Assembly (NCBI RefSeq): GCF_000154705.2
Contig: NZ_CM002917.1
Coordinates: forward strand, 2,791,659-2,855,658
Reading direction: 5' to 3'
Source of the DNA: Hoeflea phototrophica DFL-43
GTDB lineage: Bacteria; Pseudomonadota; Alphaproteobacteria; Rhizobiales; Rhizobiaceae
DNA length: 64,000 nt
Positions 57,540-64,000 of this stretch are shown here, in pieces. Each line of letters opens with the position of its first letter. The first letter of the stretch is position 1. Both the position numbers and the translations under genes were made by a program. The notes beneath the pieces are model-generated. The model searched no databases. It was not told where the DNA came from and worked only from the letters and a program-made list of their open reading frames with translations.

Positions 57540-58382
57540 TTACAATTCGGTGCGCACCCGCCACAGTTCCGGAAACAGTTCCACCTCGAGCATCCGCTTG
57601 AGATAGCTGGTCCCGCCCGTGCCGCCGGTTCCGCGCTTGAGCCCGATCACCCGCTCCACGGTGGTGACGTGATTGAAGCGCCAGCGCCGGAAGTAGTCCT
57701 CAAGGTCCACCAGCTTCTCAGCCACCTCGTAAAGCGCCCAGTGCTCTTCGGGCGCCTCATAGACCTGCTTCCATCCGGCGATCACGCCTTCGCTCAGTTC
57801 ATGCGTATGCTGGACATCGCGCGACAGCACCGCTTCAGGCATGTCGACGCCGCGCCGTTTGGCGAGACGCAGCGCTTCGTCGTAGAGGCTTGGCTTTGTC
57901 AGCTCGTCTTCCAGTTTCGCAAGGATGCCCGGAACATGCGCATGCGGCCGGATCATTGCGTGGTTGCGGTTGCCCAGCGCATACTCAATCATGCGATACT
58001 GCCAGGACTGGAACCCGGAAGACTGACCGAGCTTCCGCCGGAAATGCGTGTAGTCCGCAGGTGTCATGGTGCGAAGCACGTCCCAGGCCGAATTGAGCTG
58101 TTCAAAAATCCGCGAGACCCGCGCGAGCGTCTTCATGGCGGGCTGCAACTGGTCGCTCTGGATCGCAGCCCGGGCGGCACCGATCTCATGGATCGCGAGC
58201 TTCATCCACAACTCAGACGTCTGGTGCTGAATGATGAAAAGCATTTCATCATGCGCATCGGTGCGCGGGTTCTGCGCGCCCAGCACACCCTCAAGGCATA
58301 GGTAATCGCCGTAGGACATGCGACCATCGAAATCCATCGCAGCACCCTCTGTCGATGGATCGTAATTGCGTTCTTCGCTCAT
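57540..58382 (-). CDS. kynA: Tryptophan 2,3-dioxygenase
   Basis: A 280-residue haem dioxygenase making N-formylkynurenine from tryptophan. Family blocks [38 protein letters not shown] (haem-pocket His) and the C-terminal [18 protein letters not shown] are intact. It is the last gene of the operon and overlaps kynU by four bases. Confidence 0.97.
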   Translation of the reverse strand: MSEERNYDPSTEGAAMDFDGRMSYGDYLCLEGVLGAQNPRTDAHDEMLFIIQHQTSELWMKLAIHEIGAARAAIQSDQLQPAMKTLARVSRIFEQLNSAWDVLRTMTPADYTHFRRKLGQSSGFQSWQYRMIEYALGNRNHAMIRPHAHVPGILAKLEDELTKPSLYDEALRLAKRRGVDMPEAVLSRDVQHTHELSEGVIAGWKQVYEAPEEHWALYEVAEKLVDLEDYFRRWRFNHVTTVERVIGLKRGTGGTGGTSYLKRMLEVELFPELWRVRTEL

Positions 58383-59572
58383 GTGACTGCCTTACGCGTC
58401 TTGAACTGCGGCTGATCCCATTCCCTGCTGGCAATGATCTCGCTCAGCACCGCAGCGGCACGGCTTACATCTTCGCCCGTGTTGTAGAGAGGGCAGAAGC
58501 CAAAACGCATGATATCAGGCGCACGGAAATCCCCGATCACGCCGCGGGCAATCAGTGCCTGCATTGCTGCATAGCCCTCTTCGAAGCGGAACGACACCTG
58601 GCTGCCTCGCGCGTGTGGATCGCGCGGACTGGCAAGCTCGACCTGCTTGCAGCTCGCCTCGACCTCCGCAATAAACTGCTCCGAGAGCTCAATCGACCGG
58701 GCGCGGATATCGGCCATGTCAACGCCATCAAAAGCATCCAGCGCCGCGTCGAGCACCGCCATTTGCAGAACCGGCGGAGTTCCAACCCGCATCCGGCTGA
58801 TCCCCTCGCCGGGGCGATAATCGAGATCGAAGGCAAAGGGAGCCGCATGCCCAAGCCAGCCCGACAATGCGGGACGAACCTGATCGATCAGGTCGGGCCT
58901 GACATAGATGAAGGCCGGCGCGCCGGGACCGCCATTGAGATATTTGTAGGTGCAGCCAACCGCGAAATCCGCGTTGCAAGCGGCAAGATCCACCGGCAGC
59001 GCGCCGGCGGAATGGGCCAGGTCCCAGATCATCAGCGCTCCGGCCTCATGTGCCTTGCGGGTGATCGCCGCCATATCGTGCAGCCGCCCGGTGCGGTAGT
59101 CGACATGGGTCAGCATTACCACTGCAACGCTCTCGTCAATCGCATCCTCGACAGCCTCCGGGTCCACAACCTTGAGATCATGCCCTTGCCCCAAGCTGTC
59201 AATCAGTCCTTTCGCCATGTACAGATCGGTCGGGAAATTGCCATTGTCCGAGAGCACTCTCTTGCGCCCAGGCCGGAGTTCCAGCGCCGAAGCCACCGCC
59301 TGGTAGACCTTGATCGACAGCGTGTCCCCCACCACCGTGCTGTCCACCGGCGCGCCGATAAGGCGTCCGATACGGTCGCCAAGGCGACCAGGCAGCGCCA
59401 TCCAATCGGCCTTGTTCCACCCCATGATCAACATCTCGCCCCACTGGTCGGTCATGGTCCGGCGGGTCTGATCAACCGCATGTTTGGGCAACGGCCCCAG
59501 CGAATTGCCATCCAGATAGGTGATGCCCTCGGGCAGGTTAAACATGTCGCGCCGTGTCTCGAATGCGCTCAT
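58379..59572 (-). CDS. kynU: Kynureninase
   Basis: A 397-residue PLP enzyme splitting kynurenine to anthranilate and alanine. N-terminal [19 protein letters not shown], the PLP Lys in [15 protein letters not shown] and the C-terminal region [11 protein letters not shown] are family-typical. I use the ATG at 59572, four bases after the ridA stop. A kynurenine formamidase gene (kynB) is missing from the cluster. Confidence 0.95.
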   Translation of the reverse strand: MSAFETRRDMFNLPEGITYLDGNSLGPLPKHAVDQTRRTMTDQWGEMLIMGWNKADWMALPGRLGDRIGRLIGAPVDSTVVGDTLSIKVYQAVASALELRPGRKRVLSDNGNFPTDLYMAKGLIDSLGQGHDLKVVDPEAVEDAIDESVAVVMLTHVDYRTGRLHDMAAITRKAHEAGALMIWDLAHSAGALPVDLAACNADFAVGCTYKYLNGGPGAPAFIYVRPDLIDQVRPALSGWLGHAAPFAFDLDYRPGEGISRMRVGTPPVLQMAVLDAALDAFDGVDMADIRARSIELSEQFIAEVEASCKQVELASPRDPHARGSQVSFRFEEGYAAMQALIARGVIGDFRAPDIMRFGFCPLYNTGEDVSRAAAVLSEIIASREWDQPQFKTRKAVT

Positions 59573-59576
59573 GGCC

Positions 59577-59987
59577 TCAAGCCTCCTTGGCCGATTTGCC
59601 GATCTCAGCCGTGGCCTCGATCTCGACCAGCGCCGCATCTTCGATCAATCCGGCAACGACAACCACTGACATTGACGGGAAATGCCGCCCCAGAACCCGG
59701 CGATAGGCAGCGCCCACCTCTTTCTGACGGGCCAGATATTCTTTCTTGTCGGTGATGAACCAGGTCAGCCGGACGATATCGGTCACCTCACCGCCAGCCG
59801 AGCGCACGATTGCCGCGATGTTGGCAAGCGTTTGCTCCAATTGGCCGACAAAATCATGGTGCTCGAACACCTGATCCTTGTTCCAGCCAATCTGGCCGCC
59901 CGTGTAGAGGCGCTCGCCGTCGACCAGCATGCCGTTGGCATAGCCCTTTGGCTTTTCCCAGTCCGGCGGGTTGACTGCTTCGATCAT
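59577..59987 (-). CDS. RidA/YjgF family protein
   Basis: A 136-residue Rid protein (enamine/imine deaminase fold): NGMLVDGERLYTGGQIGWN near 20-38 and VVVAGLIEDAALVEIEATAE at the C-terminal barrel. Such proteins are found in 2-aminobenzoyl-CoA gene clusters. In this operon it may hydrolyse reactive imine/enamine intermediates of ring breakdown; the exact role is inference. Confidence 0.85.
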   Translation of the reverse strand: MIEAVNPPDWEKPKGYANGMLVDGERLYTGGQIGWNKDQVFEHHDFVGQLEQTLANIAAIVRSAGGEVTDIVRLTWFITDKKEYLARQKEVGAAYRRVLGRHFPSMSVVVVAGLIEDAALVEIEATAEIGKSAKEA

Positions 59988-60032
59988 GAATATTGGTCCT
60001 TGTGTTGCTCTGGTTCGCCGACGAAACAGCGG

Positions 60033-61679
60033 TCAGCCCGCGTCGTCGCTGCGCAAACGAAATCGCTGGATCTTGCCAGTCTGGGTTTTGGGAAGTGCGT
60101 CGGTGAAGATCACCGAGCGGGGATATTTGTAGGGCGCGATAACTGCCTTGACGTGGTCCTGCAAGCGCTTGATAGCAGCTTCGTCGGGCACAATGCCCGC
60201 TTTGAGAACCACATGCGCCTGCACGATCTGCCCGCGCGCCTCATCGGGGACACCGATGACGCCACATTCGACCACATCATCATGGGCAAGCAGCGCCGCC
60301 TCGACCTCGGGGCCTGCGATGTTGTAGCCGGCGGAAATGATCATGTCGTCGCTGCGCGCGGCAAAATGAAAAAATCCGTCTTCGTCCTGGGTGAAGGAAT
60401 CTCCCGTGAGGTTCCAGCCATCGCGGACATATTTCTGCTGCTGCTCCGGATCGTCGAGATAGCGGCAGCCGGTCGGCCCGCGCACCGCCAGACGGCCAAC
60501 CTGACCGCGCTCGACCTCGTTCATCTCGCCATCGACAATGCGGGCTTCATATCCCGTGACCGGCTTGCCGGTGCAGGCTGGCTGCGCGGTCTCAAACCGG
60601 TTGGAGATGAAGATGTGCAGCATTTCGGTGGCACCGATCCCATCAAGCATCGGCTTGCCGGTCTTTGCCATCCACTGCTCGTAAACCGGACCCGGCAAGG
60701 TTTCACCCGCCGACACCGCTGCACGCAAGGACGACAGGTCTGCCCCCTCCTCCATCGCCGCAAGCATGGCTCGATAAGCAGTTGGAGCGGTAAAGCAGAC
60801 GGTGGCTTTGTGGTTCTGGATGATCTCGACCATATTGGCCGGAGTTGCCTGTTCGAGAAGGGCCGCAGCCGCACCGAACCGCAGGGGAAAGATCGCAAGC
60901 CCGCCAAGTCCGAAGGTGAACGCCAGTGGGGGCGAGCCGATGAAAACGTCCTCGGGCGTCACGCCAAGAACTTCCTTCGCATAGCCATCAGCGATCATCA
61001 GCATGTCGCGGTGAAAATGCATCGTCGCCTTGGGTTTTCCGGTGGTGCCTGATGTGAACCCCAGGAGCGCGACATCATCGCGACCGGTCTTTACCGTCTC
61101 GAAACGAACGGGCTTGGACAGAGCCAACCGGTCGAGCTCGGCATCATGATTGGCTGTGCCGTCGAACCCGACCACCTTGTCGAGGAACCTGCTTTCCTTG
61201 GCGCAGGCAACCATTTCATCCATCAGCCTGGTGTCGCACAGTGCCAGCGTAATCTCCGCCTTGTCGACGATCTTGCCAAGCTCCACGGCGCGCAGCATCG
61301 GCATGGTGTTGACCACCACGGCTCCGGCCTTGGTCGCCGCCAGCCAGGCTGCCACCATGGCCGGATTGTTGGCCGAGCGGATCAGGATCCGGTTGCCCGG
61401 TTTGACGCCATAGTCCTCGACCAGCACATGGGCGATCCGGTTGGTCCAGTCGGTGAGTTCCTTGTAGGTCCTGATCCGGCCATTGCCGATCAGCGCTGTA
61501 TGATCGCCAAAGCCCTTCGCAACCATGGCATCGGTCAGCTCATAACCGCAATTGAGCCATTCGGGATAATCGAAGCCATCGAGCAAAAACTCCGGCCACT
61601 GCTCCCTCGGAGGCAGCCTGTCGCGCGAGAATGTATCGATATGGCCCGATGGTCCCAGCACGTCAGTCTCCTTTGGCAT
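60033..61679 (-). CDS. Aromatic acid-CoA ligase (benzoate/2-aminobenzoate-CoA ligase type)
   Basis: A 548-residue adenylating enzyme of the benzoate-CoA ligase group. Motifs: GFTSGTTGKPKATMHFHRD near 195-213, IGATEMLHIFIS, SDDMIISAGYNIAGPEVEAA and the catalytic Lys in TQTGKIQRFRL. Its position before ridA and kynU makes anthranilate the likely substrate, giving anthraniloyl-CoA. Start at the ATG at 61679, 17 bases inside the preceding gene. Confidence 0.88.
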   Translation of the reverse strand: MPKETDVLGPSGHIDTFSRDRLPPREQWPEFLLDGFDYPEWLNCGYELTDAMVAKGFGDHTALIGNGRIRTYKELTDWTNRIAHVLVEDYGVKPGNRILIRSANNPAMVAAWLAATKAGAVVVNTMPMLRAVELGKIVDKAEITLALCDTRLMDEMVACAKESRFLDKVVGFDGTANHDAELDRLALSKPVRFETVKTGRDDVALLGFTSGTTGKPKATMHFHRDMLMIADGYAKEVLGVTPEDVFIGSPPLAFTFGLGGLAIFPLRFGAAAALLEQATPANMVEIIQNHKATVCFTAPTAYRAMLAAMEEGADLSSLRAAVSAGETLPGPVYEQWMAKTGKPMLDGIGATEMLHIFISNRFETAQPACTGKPVTGYEARIVDGEMNEVERGQVGRLAVRGPTGCRYLDDPEQQQKYVRDGWNLTGDSFTQDEDGFFHFAARSDDMIISAGYNIAGPEVEAALLAHDDVVECGVIGVPDEARGQIVQAHVVLKAGIVPDEAAIKRLQDHVKAVIAPYKYPRSVIFTDALPKTQTGKIQRFRLRSDDAG

Positions 61680-62829
61680 TGGCCAGTGTCTGCCTGGCAA
61701 TCACGACTTTCTGGACGTCAGATGCGCCCTCATAGATCCGGAGCGCCCGGATCTCGCGGTACAGGCTCTCGACGATGTGACCCTTGCGCACGCCGTCGCC
61801 GCCATGCAGTTGCACGGCCTTGTCAATCACATCCTGGGCGTGGTCGGTGGCATAGAGCTTGGCCATCGCCGCCTCGCGGCTGACCCGCGGCGCACCCTGA
61901 TCCTTGAGCCAGGCGGCCCGGTAGACCAACAGCGCGGAAGCATCGACATCCAGCGCCATTTCGGCAATATGCCCCTGCACCATCTGCAGATCGCTCATCG
62001 GCGCGCCAAACAATTCACGCTCCGACACCCGGGCGAGGCTCTCGTCCAGCGCCCGCCTGGCAAAGCCCAGCGCGGCTGCGGCTACCGTCGAGCGAAACAC
62101 ATCCAGCACCGACATCGCAATGCGGAACCCGGCACCAGGCGCGCCGATCATCGCCGAGGCTGGAATACGGCAATCGGCGAAGCGGAGCCGCGCCAGCGGA
62201 TGCGGCGCAACCACATCAAGCCGTTCGGCAATCTCCAGCCCTGGCGTATCCGCAGGAACGATAAACACAGACAGTCCCTTGGCGCCCGGCGCTTCGCCTG
62301 TGCGGGCAAAGACCGTGTAGACATCGGCGATACCGCCATTGGAGATCCATGTTTTCTCGCCGTTGAGAACATAGCCATCGCCATCTCGCGTCGCTGTCAT
62401 CGCCATGTTGGCGACATCGGACCCTGAAGCGGGCTCGCTCAAGGCAAATGCCGACAAGGCCTTGCCTTCACGTGTCTGCGACAGCCATTCCAATTTCTGC
62501 TCTGCCGTCCCGAACAGCGAGATTGCGCCAGTCCCAAGCCCCTGCATGGCAAAGGCAAAATCTGCCAGCCCGTCGTGCCGCGCCAGCGTTTCGCGCAGAA
62601 TGCACAGACTGCGCACATCGATGCGCGAGGTGTCGTCCATTGGATCGACGGCTGTCAGACGAAGCCAGCCGGCATCACCCAGCGCCGAAACCAGCGTCTT
62701 GCAGGTGGTGTCGAGATTGGAGTGATCAATATCGCCAAGCGTACAGGCCGCCCAATCATCGGCGCGATCAGCGATATCCCGGTGAACATCGTCAAAGAAT
62801 GGCCATTGAAGAAAACTGCGATCCGCCAT
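61663..62829 (-). CDS. Acyl-CoA dehydrogenase
   Basis: A 388-residue acyl-CoA dehydrogenase. FALSEPASGSDVANMAMTAT near 127-146, KTWISNGGIADVY, and the canonical catalytic Glu in IYEGASDVQKVVIAR are present. In the anthraniloyl-CoA context it may act on the ring-opened or alicyclic acyl-CoA. Its start overlaps the hydratase stop in an ATGA junction. Confidence 0.9.
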   Translation of the reverse strand: MADRSFLQWPFFDDVHRDIADRADDWAACTLGDIDHSNLDTTCKTLVSALGDAGWLRLTAVDPMDDTSRIDVRSLCILRETLARHDGLADFAFAMQGLGTGAISLFGTAEQKLEWLSQTREGKALSAFALSEPASGSDVANMAMTATRDGDGYVLNGEKTWISNGGIADVYTVFARTGEAPGAKGLSVFIVPADTPGLEIAERLDVVAPHPLARLRFADCRIPASAMIGAPGAGFRIAMSVLDVFRSTVAAAALGFARRALDESLARVSERELFGAPMSDLQMVQGHIAEMALDVDASALLVYRAAWLKDQGAPRVSREAAMAKLYATDHAQDVIDKAVQLHGGDGVRKGHIVESLYREIRALRIYEGASDVQKVVIARQTLANAKGD

Positions 62830-63632
62830 CAGTTGCCCTCAAACACGGGTTTCTGTTTGGCCGCGAAGGCTTCATAGGCGCGGCGGAAATCCTCGGTCTG
62901 CATGCAGATTGCCTGCGCCTGGGCTTCTGCTTCAATCGCCTGCTCAATCCCCATGTTCCATTCCTGGGCGAGCATGGTCTTGGTCATCATGTTGGCGAAG
63001 GTCGGGCCGTCGGCCAGCCTTTGGGCGAGCTTGCGTGCTTCGGCCTCGAGGTCATCAGCACCAACGAGCCTGTTGTAAAACCCCCAGCGCTCGCCCTCTT
63101 CAGCACCCATCGTCCGGCCGGTGTAAAGCAAATCCGCCGCCCGGCCCTGGCCAATGATCCGCGGAAGGATGGCGCAAGCACCCATGTCGCACCCCGCAAG
63201 GCCCACGCGATTGAACAGGAATGCGGTCTTGGCTTCCGGTGTGGCAATGCGCAGATCGCTTGACATGGCGATGATGGCGCCTGCACCAACGCAGATTCCA
63301 TCAACTGCAGCAATGACCGGCTTGCCGCATCCGATGATGGCCTTGATCAGATCGCCGGTCATGCGGGTGAATTCCAAAAGCCCCTTCATGTCCTTGTCGA
63401 GAAGCGGCCCGATAATCTCGAACACATCCCCACCCGAGCAAAAATTACCGCCATTGGATCCGAAGATCACAACCTTCACATCGTCGCGATAGACGAGGGC
63501 ACGAAACCAGTCGCGCAACTCGGCATAGCTTTCAAAGGTCAAAGGGTTCTTGCGTTCGGGCCGGTCGAGCGAAACCTCGGCGATACCGTCGGCCAGGTTG
63601 AGGCGGAAGTGCTGGGGTGTTTCAGACGTCAT
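62829..63632 (-). CDS. Enoyl-CoA hydratase/isomerase family protein
   Basis: A 267-residue crotonase: oxyanion-hole residues in [12 protein letters not shown] and [20 protein letters not shown], and [19 protein letters not shown] at the second catalytic loop, where the usual Glu is replaced (AGCDMG). Members with this pattern act as hydrolases, isomerases or ring-opening enzymes. Start at ATG 63632; 4 bases after the MarR stop. Confidence 0.88.
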   Translation of the reverse strand: MTSETPQHFRLNLADGIAEVSLDRPERKNPLTFESYAELRDWFRALVYRDDVKVVIFGSNGGNFCSGGDVFEIIGPLLDKDMKGLLEFTRMTGDLIKAIIGCGKPVIAAVDGICVGAGAIIAMSSDLRIATPEAKTAFLFNRVGLAGCDMGACAILPRIIGQGRAADLLYTGRTMGAEEGERWGFYNRLVGADDLEAEARKLAQRLADGPTFANMMTKTMLAQEWNMGIEQAIEAEAQAQAICMQTEDFRRAYEAFAAKQKPVFEGN

Positions 63633-63636
63633 CCGA

Positions 63637-64000
63637 TCAGCCCCCTTTCCGACCGCTCTTGCTGGCAATTCGCTCTAGCTGGTCGGACATCCCCTGGATG
63701 TCTCCAACGTCAACGTCCCCGAGCATGGCATCGACCCATTCCTCATGCTTCGCGGCCATTGTGGCAAATTGTTCACGCCCTGCCTGGGTCAGCCGTACCG
63801 TGGTGGCGCGGCGGTCGTTGTCGACGGGCACGCGGATGATTATCCCATCCTCGACCAGGCGGTCGACGATGCCGGTGACGTTGCCATTTGAAACCCTCAG
63901 CACACTCGACAATTCGCTCATCTTGAGCCCGGCCTCGGCGCGATAGAGTGCCGCCATTACATCGAAGCGTGGCAGTGTGGTGTCGAACTCGGTGCGCAGG
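63637..64000 (-). CDS. MarR family transcriptional regulator (5' end outside window)
   Basis: The C-terminal about 120 residues of a MarR regulator; the 5' end lies beyond base 64000. The wing and recognition helix are visible: [20 protein letters not shown], then [19 protein letters not shown] and [18 protein letters not shown]. It is the first identified gene of the anthranilate operon and may respond to the CoA thioester of the substrate, as other MarR proteins of aromatic-CoA clusters do. Confidence 0.9.
   Translation of the reverse strand, partial: LRTEFDTTLPRFDVMAALYRAEAGLKMSELSSVLRVSNGNVTGIVDRLVEDGIIIRVPVDNDRRATTVRLTQAGREQFATMAAKHEEWVDAMLGDVDVGDIQGMSDQLERIASKSGRKGG

Overview
The window is high-GC chromosomal DNA from an alphaproteobacterium, most likely Hyphomicrobiales (rhizobia or Hoeflea-like) or a relative. 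The evidence is the gene repertoire (smo polyol operon, pcaQ-type regulator, pobA/pca genes, many ABC and TRAP uptake systems), a candidate RirA-type iron operator, and dense operons with ATGA/GTGA/TAATG junctions. No rRNA, tRNA, CRISPR array, phage or intact mobile element was seen. The one mobile trace is a frameshifted IS481-type transposase remnant at about 57.2-57.5 kb. Genus is not determined.

Layout. 1-785: no convincing gene. 0.8-14.8 kb: a TetR gene, then two operons flanking a sigma-54 enhancer-binding-protein gene. Operon 1 has a NrtA/SsuA-type ABC transporter, OsmC, an acyl-CoA-dehydrogenase-fold flavoprotein, a two-domain rhodanese and a ferredoxin-reductase-type flavoprotein, behind a near-perfect -24/-12 promoter. 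Operon 2 has a paralogous ABC transporter, cyanase (cynS) and an NTF2-like protein. I read this as a sigma-54-controlled scavenging module for cyano or sulfur-cyano compounds. 14.9-22.4 kb: a sorbitol/mannitol operon (smoEFGK, smoS, mtlK) with a LacI regulator. 22.6-24.8 kb: glutaryl-CoA dehydrogenase with a divergent LysR gene. 25.0-36.3 kb: a TRAP transporter, an IclR regulator and a pim-like beta-oxidation operon (fused hydratase/dehydrogenase, thiolase, two-subunit acyl-CoA dehydrogenase, thioesterase, CoA ligase).

36.4-43.9 kb: an oppABCDF-type peptide transporter with an M24 peptidase and an XRE-cupin regulator. 44.1-48.0 kb: an iron/siderophore-type ABC transporter behind a 9-bp inverted repeat that contains the TGA-N9-TCA iron box, with a divergent methyltransferase. 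48.3-52.7 kb: phnD-phnC-phnE-methyltransferase-phnM, with no C-P lyase core, behind a Pho-box-like repeat. 52.7-57.2 kb: pcaQ, pobA, pcaC, pcaH, pcaG and a 4-hydroxybenzoyl-CoA-type thioesterase. 57.5-64 kb: a minus-strand operon (MarR, enoyl-CoA hydratase, acyl-CoA dehydrogenase, aromatic CoA ligase, RidA, kynU, kynA) that should take tryptophan to anthranilate and anthraniloyl-CoA.

Overall this is a catabolic and scavenging region: polyols, dicarboxylates or fatty acids, peptides, aromatic acids, tryptophan, phosphonates, iron and probably cyanate, each with its own transporter and local regulator. The most unusual features are the sigma-54/cyanase module, whose activator deviates at three normally conserved positions, and the phnCDE-methyltransferase-phnM operon without C-P lyase.
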